Below are positions 7,701-17,400 of a stretch of 27,347 nucleotides of DNA, one piece after another. The notes beneath the pieces are model-generated. The model made no database searches. It was not told the origin of the DNA and saw nothing but the letters and a program-made list of their open reading frames with translations. Position 1 is the stretch's first letter. Each line of letters opens with the position of its first letter. The position numbers and the translations under genes were made by a program. The DNA is from a virus, in IMG/VR virus record IMGVR_UViG_3300037584_000957, positions 1 through 27,347 of that record; one strand, given 5' to 3'.

Positions 7701-10700
7701 CTTCAAAGATTCTACGCACATCATCGGGCCTACCTGATGCAGCCAGCAGAGGGCCATATCTAAACTCAGGTGCGGGCGCTAGTATCTCTTGTATGCGTCT
7801 AAACGCCTTACCTCTAGCACTGCGGTCAAACCTCTGAATACCCAAAAAGTCCGATAGTATCTGTAGCAGATTCTCCCAAAAGGTTAGTTGCTTACCCTTG
7901 GGCGATATTTTCGCTAGGTCGTTTTGGAACTTAGCGTTGGTAAATGCTTCTGCTACAAACTCTTTTAAGTTGGTTGCTCCATAGGCATCCCCAAGCTGTT
8001 CTTTCACTTCGTCGTAGAGTCTTTGTAGCTTCTTTGTGTTTGGGTGTGACTTGTTCTCCAGCACGTTATCTGTGGCCGCGTGTGTCATCTCATGCAGCAG
8101 AATGCCGACAGAGGTGCCAGATTCTTCGTCTAGTAGTATCTCGTTTGTTTTTGGATTAAACGCACCGTCTAAGGGTACGACTTCCCCCGTAACTGGGCTT
8201 TTGCCCATGATAGAACGGCTAGGCCGCACGCTGATCTTAGTAGTAAACGTGTAGTTTGCTAGCGTTCTAGCTATCTTCTTAGTGGTCGGATCGTCTACAG
8301 TCTCAGCTATCTCCAGCAGAGTACGCCGCAGTTCGCCTTTCTTAGCTGCACGCAGTGCTGCGTCAGGTATGGGTGCGTCTATTGCGTTGTATGCAATGTT
8401 GCTAGCCCCAAGCAAGTTGTCTTGGTCGTTTATGGCTTGCTCATCTCGGGCAGCTTCTACGGCCTGCTTTTGAGTAAGTCCTTCCTTTTTCTTATCAGCG
8501 ACAAGTTTCGTAAACTCTGTGTTACGTGCAGCTCGTTCCTCCTTAGATAAATCATTTAAGGTAACTGCTTCTGTAGTTTCTGCTTCGACTTCGGTTTCTG
8601 GCGCTTGTTGCGTCCTTGCTGCAACTCTTTCTCTACTCTTTCTTTCTAACTCTTCATTTCTAGCAGCCCGCTCACGTTCTCCCTGTTGCTTAGACGCCTC
8701 AGTTGCTCTTGTATTTACAGCTTTTATTTTTTCTTGAAACTGCCTTGTTAGCTCTTCTGTCTTCGCTGCTATTTCTCGCTTACGAGCCTCTTTAGACGAT
8801 ACGGACTTACGAACCCGTTTTTTCATCGCGGTAAGATCTTTTGAGTATTGCTCTCTTATCTTTTTCTTTTCTTTTGCGGCTTCAACTATTATCGGGCCAG
8901 CAAGTTCTGCTGACTGCCGTTCTAACTCCGCAAGAGTTTCTGCATCTACAGGAGGTCTAGCAGGGGGCTTCCTTACTGTAGGTGCAGTGGTAACTTCTTC
9001 TGCAACAGGTGCAGCGGCAGTCTCTTCTACAACAGGAAAAAACCCCTCATCGTCTGCAGTGGTAGCTTCTTCTGTCGGTTTAGCTTTCGCTGCAATCTTC
9101 TTTCTTGTTCGCTGTATCAGCGTAGGGGCGGCTACTTCTTCTGTAACACGGGGTCTTCTACCTGTGGGAGTAACAAGTTCTAGCTGCGCTTCTGGTGTGC
9201 CTTTTAAGAACCTGTTTATAGCGGATTTTGCTTTTCCAGAAGTGCTTCTTCTAGCAGCGTATTTGGTAAGTATGTCCTGCTGCTCAGTTTCTCGTAAGTC
9301 CTTATCTAGTAGTTTTTGTCGCACCGGGTCTTTCGCCGGGATAGATAAACTATTCAGAGCCTCTTCTGTAGCGACCACTGGATCTGGCGCAGTTTCAACG
9401 TCCGCAGACTCGGTAGCGGTGAGCCTCGCCTCTTGCCGTGCTTTAGCTAATTCAGTTGGGAACAAATCAGGCTGGTCTTCTGCGGCTATTGCTGCACGTT
9501 GCTGCCCTAGCCGTGCCTCATCTGACACAGGCTCTTCCGTAATTCGTTGTTCTCTATCTCGACGGTTAATACGATCTAGTACTTCTTCTCTAGTAAGCGC
9601 CTGTCCCTCTGGGGTAAGTGCTAGAGTTTCACCCGCAACAGTATCTGCTTCTGGTGCAAGTAATCTTTGCAGTTGTGGGCCAACCGTGCTTTCTGGTTCT
9701 AACCCCGGTATCACCATTTGGTCAGGAGATACTTCCTCTCGGACAGGTGCTTCAGGTTCTTCTAAAGATCTTTCATACAGTGCACGTTCTTCTGGAGGAA
9801 GTTTCTGCACGCGCTTTGCTATTGACTCTAGCCGACTTTCTTTCTGTTTGTCGGTAAGCTCTGCAAAGGGCTTCTTGTACCCGCCCTCTACCTTGGCTCG
9901 AATCTCGTCAATGTTTAGCTCTGGTGCTTTGGGCACGCCTAGTAAGTCTAGCTGTGTGGGTTCTTCTGGCCTAAACTCAAGCAGCCCTGCAATCTCAGGA
10001 TCGTCAGACTCTTTCTGCGCTGCTTCTCCAATAGTCACCCCACGTTTTCTAGGAGCAAATAAGTCTATAAATCCTTGGATTATTGCCCCAGCGGTGCCGC
10101 CAAGTGCTGCTTCTTCCGCAGTGCCAGCAAAGGTTTCTGCTGCTGCGTTATATTCTTGCTCTGTTAAGTTCTGCAGTATGTTAGATCCAGCCTCTTGCAG
10201 AGCTTCTGCACTACCCGTTACACCGGCACTTTGAATACGCTCACCAAATGTTTCTATTTTTTCTGGGGGTATTTTTTCTAGTAACTTATTAAGAGCTGGT
10301 AAATCAGCAAATTTAACCGCTCGCGCTACAGGTATTATTTCTAATAATCCTGCTGCAATAACACGCGGATCATTTATTGCCCTTTCTCGTTCTTCTTCAG
10401 TAGCACCAGCGGCCCTTGCTCGTTCACTAGCCTCGCCCCTTTGCGCAGCAAGACCTAAAGCACCTACACCTGCTGCAACGGCAGCGCCGGGAGCACCTAC
10501 TAGAGCACCAGCAACAGGCAATGCAAAAAACGCACCCGCAGACCCTAGTGCTTGACCTACTTGATAGCTAATAGAGTCAGGATCACCACCTTCTGGGCGT
10601 ATAGCTGCAATACCGGCTTTAATTTTTTCACGGGCAGCAAGTTCAGCTTCTTCCTCTAATAAAGTGGCCCCACCAAGCAATGCGATTTCGCCCGTGCCAA

Positions 10701-10896
10701 CAGCACCTGCGCCGATTCCAGAAGTAATGTTCTCGACTACGCCAGCTTCTTCGCGTGGAGCAAGAGCACGTAGCATTGCTATGTCTCTTTTTATGTCTTC
10801 TTCGTAGTCTTTGAGGGCTGCTACTGCTCTAGCATCCCCTGCAGCTTGGGCATTCCTAATCGCCGTTTGTACCTGCTCTAAAGAATGAGTTTGCAT
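4702..10896 (-). CDS. Giant virion/ejection protein (large polyvalent type) with HExxH metalloprotease motif
   Basis: A 2064-aa protein, last gene of the late operon, at ATG 10896 overlapping the previous stop by one base. Residues ~105-150 are hydrophobic and Gly/Ala-rich. Residues ~155-275 form a helical module resembling one in the 1819-aa protein. Residues ~350-830 are low complexity, rich in Glu, Ala, Lys, Arg and Pro. Then comes HEMTH (935-939) followed by EFVAEAFTN (979-987), the pattern of a zinc metallopeptidase with a Glu third ligand (candidates Glu979 or Glu983). The second half (~1050-2064) is helical, and GFNASSALVNLSQIP near 1490 recalls large polyvalent protein-associated domains of phage. 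Size, place and composition suggest an internal virion protein injected with the DNA, with peptidase activity inferred. I see no transglycosylase motif. Confidence 0.75.
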   Translation of the reverse strand: MQTHSLEQVQTAIRNAQAAGDARAVAALKDYEEDIKRDIAMLRALAPREEAGVVENITSGIGAGAVGTGEIALLGGATLLEEEAELAAREKIKAGIAAIRPEGGDPDSISYQVGQALGSAGAFFALPVAGALVGAPGAAVAAGVGALGLAAQRGEASERARAAGATEEERERAINDPRVIAAGLLEIIPVARAVKFADLPALNKLLEKIPPEKIETFGERIQSAGVTGSAEALQEAGSNILQNLTEQEYNAAAETFAGTAEEAALGGTAGAIIQGFIDLFAPRKRGVTIGEAAQKESDDPEIAGLLEFRPEEPTQLDLLGVPKAPELNIDEIRAKVEGGYKKPFAELTDKQKESRLESIAKRVQKLPPEERALYERSLEEPEAPVREEVSPDQMVIPGLEPESTVGPQLQRLLAPEADTVAGETLALTPEGQALTREEVLDRINRRDREQRITEEPVSDEARLGQQRAAIAAEDQPDLFPTELAKARQEARLTATESADVETAPDPVVATEEALNSLSIPAKDPVRQKLLDKDLRETEQQDILTKYAARRSTSGKAKSAINRFLKGTPEAQLELVTPTGRRPRVTEEVAAPTLIQRTRKKIAAKAKPTEEATTADDEGFFPVVEETAAAPVAEEVTTAPTVRKPPARPPVDAETLAELERQSAELAGPIIVEAAKEKKKIREQYSKDLTAMKKRVRKSVSSKEARKREIAAKTEELTRQFQEKIKAVNTRATEASKQQGERERAARNEELERKSRERVAARTQQAPETEVEAETTEAVTLNDLSKEERAARNTEFTKLVADKKKEGLTQKQAVEAARDEQAINDQDNLLGASNIAYNAIDAPIPDAALRAAKKGELRRTLLEIAETVDDPTTKKIARTLANYTFTTKISVRPSRSIMGKSPVTGEVVPLDGAFNPKTNEILLDEESGTSVGILLHEMTHAATDNVLENKSHPNTKKLQRLYDEVKEQLGDAYGATNLKEFVAEAFTNAKFQNDLAKISPKGKQLTFWENLLQILSDFLGIQRFDRSARGKAFRRIQEILAPAPEFRYGPLLAASGRPDDVRRIFEEIKGQKAGFRTAEGRATARKKLSKEINALLTDPQVGTKKYLTKIFGFLPNGSIQDIAEARSIPNAKRILDAIETQRGRLTEAEQVTRQTLEPVFRWASKASQETMKTFNNLVYESTINEVDPNLTPAEAKKKYGDQTVEGTSQRKVDKYNELRTLFQSAEMGPDGRRAYEELRGFYRDQYNALIDSLRGRLDDLPVGETTRTNLKNELLAKLLENTGKEPYFPLTRSGSYWLAVRQKEGDKSNAAVFAFNTPGERLAAMESYEKQGFEVDSWDNSKSSSYRNPPPGSFVSDVLKILDLTDKNVDPTIKEQITRLFIEELPESSFAKALIKRKNTEGYDMDAVDAARTKAFDLARQTERIKNSNAISRELDQMLEQVEAQGLGRDSARDAQLIEELRSRAQFAIQPTVEGYPKHLNRLAFIYTIGFNASSALVNLSQIPLFALPMLSGKYGAKQATNAVKNSTLLFQGAPMNKASRTLYGDIRTPDSIKQKLAEDGLYGTLQDMSLKSLDNYYTFTRDPNSGDLLFSVREDLELPKDKITELEELAPLIQLASRRGHLNSSFLADTLSIDGAGRKMSRYDAMTNASALMFHQAELMNRQVTMVTAYKLELDKLTNGDPSKATAEQRKEAADKALHETQLINGGATLETGPRLAREGVMRVALMYKNYGIQMYYAMGKTGYEAVKVYADSYRKDLESKGMAKSAIDALVKTAKSEAFKQLAGVHLSALLLAGVQGLPLYGAVSALYDGFTDDYEEDFDTFVRSSLNNEAIYRGIPTELLGIDVSERIKLTDLLVEANRFASDPSPAETFMHYVGGPAWSVLSRAIGGAEKMVKAETGRDLVRGFEDLLPGAVRNVYQGAIRYPMEGGIRNRRGDYIYDDMSAGELAVKILGFPPAEYTRSEAEKRAVKNIETAATRERGRLLNSYYVATRFGEFDEKRRLRRKMNEFNASDAVRINPKLRIDSKTIERSLESHKRTTKAKMYNGVTLSKGAQDLVDDVGFF

Positions 10897-12764
10897 TACT
10901 GCTGTAGGTACTGACCCATAAGCTCAACCCGCTGTCGCTGTTTAGCTAAAGCGGCTCTTTGCGAACTAACATCTCCCCCCAGTTCTTCTATACGGCGTAA
11001 TAAATCCTCTTCTCTTTCAAATATACCAGTGGCTTGCAAGATAAAGCCCTTAGTTATACCTGCTCTATTTACTGCGTCTTCTACATCACCACCCATTGTC
11101 TGCGCTTGATCTATCAATTGGGTTATTACTGGTGAGAGTAGTTCATCGCGGCGTTCTACTTCTTTCTGTAGTAGTTCCTGCATATCTTCTAACGCGGCTC
11201 CGCGCAGTTCAGCAGACGCTATCGCACGGTCAGTTTCTTGCCCCAGCAAATCTAGCTTCGTCTTGATGTTTTGTACGTCTGCATCAAGCACACGGTTTGC
11301 TTGCTGTTGAGCATCAGAAATATCACCTTCAGAAGCTCTAGACATGATGTTTGAGTACGCTTGCTTTTCTGCTGACAGCACTTGTTCTGCTTTATCTGCA
11401 CTGTCAATGCCTTTCGCTAACACAGTTTGCTCAATATCTAGAAGCTCGTTCTCTATACCAAACTCATCTTTAAGGTTTTGTCGTTGCTGTGCACGTTGCT
11501 GAGACAACTTACCCATATACCCTGCAGCGAAGCCTCCCGGCCCACCACGTTGAGCGGAACCTATTGTGCCAGCTATAAACGCTTCAAATGGATCGCGTTC
11601 TGCAAGTTGCTCTTGCTGTCTACGCAGCCTGTTTATCTGGCTTTGCTTCCTAGTTTGCATCCCTGCAAGACCCATCTCGTCTTTAACTTCAGCTATTCTA
11701 GCTTTTCGCACTGCATCTGGGTCTCTAGCAGCTCGTTTATCTAAGCCTATGTCAGTTAAAATACCCTTCGCAGCATCTTGCCTAGTGGTGCCTATATCTA
11801 GTTTCGGTGTTGTGACTTCAAGCTCGTCAAATAACTTATCTTTGTCAATAGTGCCAACGCCCGGAATGGTGCCTGTTAAGTCATCAGAATCATCGTCGTC
11901 ATCGCTACTATCGACTAGTGGTTTTACTCCCGGTACTGTTGTTTTTTTATCCTCTTGCGTTAGCGCACCTAGTCCTAACCCTGCAGCCCCTCTGCCCGCA
12001 GCTATGGTGCCCGGTAAGGGTGCTCTGCTAAGTGGTGCCCCGAATGGCACTACTTCTCTGGGGCCAACCTCCATGAGTTGTTTCCCCGGCTCCACTGGGC
12101 CATCTTCTGTTTGTCGTTTACGTTCTGCTGCTCCACGCTTCATTCTAGTAACTGAAGGAGCAGTGTCCTGTTTGCGGAGTCTTTCGGTTATTTTTCCTAT
12201 CTTTGGGAGTATTCTTCCCGCAAGACCGGCAATGCGTGCGCCACCAGCAACAAGCCCAAGCCCCGGAACAAACATTAGTCCTGTGGCAAGAGCCTCTAAG
12301 ACTTCAGGGTTCTCTCGCACATAGTCAATAAAACCCTTATCTAGCTGTTCTTCTGCAACTACTACGTTTTGTCCGTCTACCATCTCGCCAGACTGAAACC
12401 CAACAATGCCGCCTTGGGCCATACCCATCCGCTTTTGGCGTTGCATGGCTTCTTTTCGACGCTGCCCAAGAACGCCACCTACTTGTTCGGTGACCTTTCC
12501 AAGATTACGTCCCTGTTCTTGCTTGATAAGCCCTAGAACTTGTTGCTCTCGTTGTTGTGCAATAGTCTGAGGGTTCTGTTGCATCTTTAACTGTATGTCG
12601 CGTGCCGCAGCTTCTTTCTCTGTTTTTAGCTGTTGCAGTGCTAACAGGTCAGTAAGCTGCTTATTCTGCTGATATCGCTGTTGCAGTGCTTGCGGATTGC
12701 CCTGATATGCGTCTTTTTTACGCTGTATCATCTCCACGATGCCTTGAGAGGAATTAGTTATCAT
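10896..12764 (-). CDS. Putative internal virion protein, 622 aa, coiled-coil rich
   Basis: ATG 12764 has AGGAGG about 6 nt upstream, inside the end of the preceding gene, and its first base is the last base of that gene's stop. Residues 1-112 are Gln/Lys/Arg-rich helix. At 115-120 is MAQGGI, a short motif also found in neighbouring genes, followed by GFQSGEMVDG. Residues ~157-185 are hydrophobic (TGLMFVPGLGLVAGGARIAG) and could enter a membrane. An acidic run (SSDDDDDSDD) sits mid-protein. The remaining ~320 residues are charged coiled coil. Proteins of this build occur beside other internal-core proteins in marine podovirus-like contigs. A role in DNA ejection is inferred from position and composition; there is no enzymatic motif. 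Confidence 0.65.
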   Translation of the reverse strand: MITNSSQGIVEMIQRKKDAYQGNPQALQQRYQQNKQLTDLLALQQLKTEKEAAARDIQLKMQQNPQTIAQQREQQVLGLIKQEQGRNLGKVTEQVGGVLGQRRKEAMQRQKRMGMAQGGIVGFQSGEMVDGQNVVVAEEQLDKGFIDYVRENPEVLEALATGLMFVPGLGLVAGGARIAGLAGRILPKIGKITERLRKQDTAPSVTRMKRGAAERKRQTEDGPVEPGKQLMEVGPREVVPFGAPLSRAPLPGTIAAGRGAAGLGLGALTQEDKKTTVPGVKPLVDSSDDDDDSDDLTGTIPGVGTIDKDKLFDELEVTTPKLDIGTTRQDAAKGILTDIGLDKRAARDPDAVRKARIAEVKDEMGLAGMQTRKQSQINRLRRQQEQLAERDPFEAFIAGTIGSAQRGGPGGFAAGYMGKLSQQRAQQRQNLKDEFGIENELLDIEQTVLAKGIDSADKAEQVLSAEKQAYSNIMSRASEGDISDAQQQANRVLDADVQNIKTKLDLLGQETDRAIASAELRGAALEDMQELLQKEVERRDELLSPVITQLIDQAQTMGGDVEDAVNRAGITKGFILQATGIFEREEDLLRRIEELGGDVSSQRAALAKQRQRVELMGQYLQQ

Positions 12765-13774
12765 TAGGTTCCTCCTCCCGTTCCTGTATAGAGGGCAACT
12801 ATTTCTTCAGCGGTCATGCCTGACGTGTCTATAGGATTGCCTTCAGAGTCATAGAACCCTCCAGTTTTTTTATCGTCTTTTTTGCCGCCCAAACCAAACA
12901 ATGATGCAATTAACGAAGACACATCACCTGCACTGCCTAACAACGCACTAAGACCACTAGGCTGAGTTACAGAGTAAGATCTTGCAGCAATCGGCAGTCC
13001 CTGCAGTAATGAACGTTGGTACTGCAACTGTTTGTATGGGAAATCTCGCTCTTCTTCAAACTGTGCTCTATCTGCTGCTATACCTTCAGCTTCTATATCT
13101 CTTTGTGTGCGTCCTGCACCTGCTTGTGCTGCTAATGCTTCAAGTCCAAACCGCCTAGCTGCATCAGTAGCTGTTTGTTGTCTTCCTTGTTCTAAATTAA
13201 ACTGGTCTCTAGCTTGTTGAAACGCTTGTGCATAACCTTTACCTGTTATGTCGGCTAAATTCCTGTTTAGCATGTCATCTCGCTCTAAATCAGCAAGAGC
13301 TTGACGAGAGCCACCAAAAGCACCAGCCCGAGTAAACCTACCCGATTCCGCTTGCCTACTTATTTCAGCTTGCCTACGTGCCTCTGCTAGTTGTGGTTGT
13401 AGCACCGCCGATAGATAGGGGTTCATGTACTGGTTAACATTAGTGCCCCCTGCGGTGGGAGCATCACCAGTTGCGGCAGGAGCATCAGTAGCACTAAAAG
13501 TGCCGGGGGTAAAAGACATCTGTTCGGTGGTAGGTATAACAAGATTACCTAAACCTGCAAAAGCGGTATCTTGTAAGGCTGAAGTTCCAGCAGTAAGTGG
13601 CCCTGTATAGGCTTCGTAGGGTTGGTCTGCTAAAGCGCGACCTTTACCCAAAAAGTCAGTTACATATTCTCCAGCAAACTCGGCTAACGCACCTTGATAG
13701 CCAGTTTGTTGTCCTACTGACGGATCTGTGTCAACGTCAACACCACCACCCGTTTGATATCTTAATATACTCAT
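12764..13774 (-). CDS. Putative virion structural/ejection protein, 336 aa (GAFGGSRQA type)
   Basis: ATG 13774 overlaps the upstream TGA in an ATGA. The N-terminal part is Gly/Thr/Ala-rich with TGYQG at 24-28. Residues ~118-250 are a long Gln/Ala/Arg helix carrying GAFGGSRQALADLE (151-164) and DITGKGYAQAFQQARDQFN (about 175-193), a pattern I recognise from unnamed structural proteins next to ejection proteins in marine phages. Around residues 275-295 is a moderately hydrophobic segment ending in LFGLGGKK. The C-terminus is a small acidic tail ending in Gly/Thr. No catalytic residues are visible. A likely component of the tail or internal core; the precise role is unknown. Confidence 0.65.
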   Translation of the reverse strand: MSILRYQTGGGVDVDTDPSVGQQTGYQGALAEFAGEYVTDFLGKGRALADQPYEAYTGPLTAGTSALQDTAFAGLGNLVIPTTEQMSFTPGTFSATDAPAATGDAPTAGGTNVNQYMNPYLSAVLQPQLAEARRQAEISRQAESGRFTRAGAFGGSRQALADLERDDMLNRNLADITGKGYAQAFQQARDQFNLEQGRQQTATDAARRFGLEALAAQAGAGRTQRDIEAEGIAADRAQFEEERDFPYKQLQYQRSLLQGLPIAARSYSVTQPSGLSALLGSAGDVSSLIASLFGLGGKKDDKKTGGFYDSEGNPIDTSGMTAEEIVALYTGTGGGT

Positions 13775-14466
13775 GCTGGTAGCATCCTCATGGGGTCTAC
13801 TTCTTTACCCTGTTTTTCGTTACCTGTACGTTCTTTGCGTACTCGACTCATCATCTCGTGTAAAACTCTTGCTCCTGCATCTGAGTTGCCATTACCTAAA
13901 TGACTCACTACGTCCGCAGGGATAACAAACTCACCGTCACTTAATCTTGCTTCTTGCCCATTATCAATTCGTGCAGGGACTTTATCAGCCATACCGTCAG
14001 TAGAGCCGTCTAAATATCTACCTTTACTAAGAGCTAAAATGCCACCTGCTGCCATACCCGTACCACCTTGCAAAGCTGCTATACCTTCTGCTTGTTCTTT
14101 GGCTTTAGCACGGGCTTCTGCAATCGACATTGGAGTGGTTTCTGGCTGCTTTGCGTAGATAGTGTCGCTAAAATAACGACGACCTGCAGAGCCGGGGCGA
14201 CGGTTTGGGTCAATACCGTCTTCAGGTATGGGCTGTCTTTCTGGCATAGCGACTCGTTCTCGTACAGCCGCATATCGTGGTATTTCGCCTTGATAGCCAG
14301 TAGATTGCATTTGGGGGTTGAAGAAGTCTGGAGCAAACTTGTTACCTAAAGCAGATATACCAAGCCCAGCAAGTATAGAACCGGCGTCACTACTAAGAAA
14401 ATCTGAAAAGCTAGCGTCTTCTTTACCTGCAAACTTATCTACTAGATCGCTAAAAAATGTGCTCAT
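13771..14466 (-). CDS. Conserved marine-phage structural protein, 231 aa (DGEFVIPADVVSHLG type)
   Basis: ATG 14466 overlaps the stop of the 1819-aa gene by one base. Residues 25-42 are weakly hydrophobic. TGYQG is at 56-60, matching residues 24-28 of the next protein. MAAGGI is at 138-143. The C-terminal third contains DGSTDGMADKVPARIDNGQEA, then LSDGEFVIPADVVSHLGNGNSDAG (177-198) and a basic helix ending the protein. I know this C-terminal block as a well conserved part of virion-associated proteins in marine podovirus-like genomes, where it also stands among internal-core genes. Its function has not been established to my knowledge. Confidence 0.68.
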   Translation of the reverse strand: MSTFFSDLVDKFAGKEDASFSDFLSSDAGSILAGLGISALGNKFAPDFFNPQMQSTGYQGEIPRYAAVRERVAMPERQPIPEDGIDPNRRPGSAGRRYFSDTIYAKQPETTPMSIAEARAKAKEQAEGIAALQGGTGMAAGGILALSKGRYLDGSTDGMADKVPARIDNGQEARLSDGEFVIPADVVSHLGNGNSDAGARVLHEMMSRVRKERTGNEKQGKEVDPMRMLPA

Positions 14467-17400
14467 TAATCTTTCCCAAGTAAACGCAATAATTCTTCAT
14501 TGCTGTTTATAATACCGCCTTGTGCTCTACGCCTTGGAGGTTGCGCAAACGGATTAGTTGCAGCATACCCTCCGTATGGCCCCGCCGCAGCGCGTTCCTG
14601 TTGTGGGGTACCAAAAATACTGCTGAAATCATAAGCTGGTTCTAGTTGCGCAAGCGGCGACTGCCCTACATCTATTTTACCTTCTTCAGAAGCTAAGAGC
14701 ATACTCAAAAAATCCCTTGCAGACGACTCCTTTGCACGTTGTTCGGCTTGCTGCTCCATTTGCATTTGTTGCTGCATTTGTTGCTGCATTTGTTGCTCTA
14801 ACTGTTGTTGCAATTCCTGTTGTTGCTGTAGCTGTGAAGCAAATAAACCTGTAGCAGCAAAGCGATTATCGGCAAGGGGATCTAGTGTTTGGTCACCTGC
14901 CAGCACATCCTGCAACAAGTTAAGATCCGTAGCATCAATTACACCATCGCCCGTGACATCATAAGCTAGCTGTTCTTCGGTAAACGTAAACGTAGACGGG
15001 TCAGCTAGTGCTTCCTGTTGTGCAATTACATCTGTAACAAAATCAATATCTGCGGCTGTTACATCTTGAGCAGGCTTACCTAATACTGTGGCTATAGCAT
15101 CTATGTTGCCGCTAAGTTCTGCCTCTGTTTCGCCCAGTGCCGCAAGCAGGTCATCTTCTGTCTGACCTATGGTGTCGAGAAGCTCGTCTTTTGTTATGCC
15201 TAACTGATCGGCGAGATCGTCTACAGCATTTTTTGTTTCATCTATTTCCGCGTATAACCCTGTCGCGGCTGCATCATCAGTAGCGGCGGTGCCTACACGG
15301 TCAGATAAATCTCCAAGATCGACGCCTAAACCTTCTAATTTTGCAAATAGCCCAGTTGCTTCAACGTCATCGCTAGAAGGACTGCCTATGGCGTCTACTA
15401 AAGCAGCGTTAGATACCCCTAAATCAGCTATATCTGCAAATATACCTGTTGCTGCTTCGGTTTCAGTAGCAGGGTTACCTATAACAGACTCTAAATTAGC
15501 TACCCCCGCATCTACTGCAGCGCCTATTACATTGTTTAGAGCGGTCTGTAAGTCCGTGCCGCTATCTAGTTGTGCGGCTAGTTCTGATGCTACCGCTTCA
15601 GCAACTTCATTAACGTCTACGGTTTCCGTTATGTTGGTAACGTAGGTATTGCTGACGTTATAGGTGTTACTAATGTTCGTTACATTAGTGGTTGTGCCCG
15701 TGTCATCTGTGGTGGTTGTCCCCCCGTCATCCGTAGTAGTTGTAGTAGTTGTAGTCGTGTCCGTAGATGGTTCTTCTCCCATATCTGGCTCAGTTGCAGG
15801 CAAACCTCCTACATCTGTATCTGTGTCTGTATCTGTATCTGTATCTGTATCTGTATCTGTATCTGTATCTGTATCTGTGCCTGCATCTGCGCCTATTAGG
15901 GGGAACAGCTCTGGGCTATTAGCGATTACCTCTGTTAAGCGGTCAGCAGAAAAGTTAAGCCCCCTCCATGTGTACGAGCCGTCAGCATTACGAGTTATGC
16001 CCTCATATACCGTGGATAAGTCAACATCAGCACCAGCATCCACACCAACATCTACACCAGCATCTACACCAGCATCCACACCAACATCTACACCAGCATC
16101 TACACCAGCATCTACACCAGCATCTACACCAACATCTACACCAGCATCTACACCAGCATCTACAGCATCATCAGCGCCAGTATCAGTACCAGCATCTACA
16201 GCATCATCAGCACCAGCATCCACACCAGCATCCACACCAGCATCCACACCAGCATCTACACCAGCATCCACACCAGCATCCACACCAGCATCCACACCAG
16301 CATCTACACCAGCGTCTACACCAGCGTCTACGGTTTCGTCGGTATCCGCCGCTTGTTCAGCAAGCTGCAATAGGTACTCAGCATTAAAATCTACTGCACT
16401 TTGTTTGACGGTAGACTCTGGCAACGTGCCATCTTCACCTACTTCGCCAAGCACTTCTTCTATAGTTTGTCCGGTTATCAATCCTTCTGGGTAGCCTGCA
16501 TCTATCAGTAACTGGCGTGCTTCTTCGGGGGTGGTGTATAGCTCATCAAAACTATCTTGTATATTTTCAAGGACTTTATCTGCATCTACAGTAGTTTGTT
16601 TTACATACTGTTGTGCTTGTTCTTCGGTTAACGTAAGTCCTTCTGCTGCCGCAGCGTTCATAACCTCTTGTGCGTCTACAAACCGGCTGTCTATGTATTC
16701 AGCTACCTGCGTGCCTAGTTCAGCATCGGGTTTGTTGCCTACGTATTCGTCTATAACTTTGTCAGACGCATTAAACTCAGGGTTAGCTGTCTCAAACGCT
16801 TGTTTGACTTCAGATGCGGTTGTGTAGTCTGCATCAAATGCGTCGTTTAATAAGCTAGTTTGCACCCCACCGAAGCCATCACTGGTTATGCCAAACTCGG
16901 CAAGCCTAGCCTCTGCTTCTGCGGCGTCTATTAAACCTGCTTTTGCGTCCGCAATCGTTTTCTGCACCTGTGCAGAGGTAGTTTTTGCTACGTTAGCAAC
17001 TACATCAGATATTTCTGCACCGGCTGTAAGTCCCCCGCCTACGTTTGTGCCGATTATACTGGCGAGTATGGCGCTTTCTGCTACGTTAGCCGCTATAGGT
17101 CTGTCAGGATCAATTTCACGTATTGATATATCCGTAACATATTGCACCGCGCCTTCTTCTAGACCCTCAAGTACACCTTCTCGCACCGCCCCGCTAGCAG
17201 TTCGGTCTATCCTAGAAAGGAACTCGTCCATTGCGCTTATGGTAGTTTTATTTACTTTAGGCCCAAACAGAGATTCTGCTAGCTGTTTACCGCCCAACAC
17301 TTCGGATGCAGTAAGCGCCATAACAGCACCCATGGCTCCTGATTTCTGTGCTACACCTGTAGCAAACTCTGCGGCCTCTAATAAATCTGCATCGCTAAGT

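Noticed and set aside
8987-10234. 415-aa + strand ORF antisense to the 2064-aa gene
   Set aside because: Ser-rich composition is the reverse reading of a Glu/Ala/Thr-rich low-complexity region; there is no ribosome site and no known domain.
11566-12324. 252-aa + strand ORF
   Set aside because: Shadow of the 622-aa gene, Ser-rich, without start signals or recognisable domains.
16021-16331. Possible CRISPR array
   Set aside because: The repeats are contiguous 12-bp coding units with no unique spacers and lie within an open reading frame.
15664-16494. Long + strand ORF of Ser/Thr/Pro/Val repeats
   Set aside because: It is the antisense of the VDAG, TD and Thr tracts, whose unit length of a multiple of three keeps several frames open.
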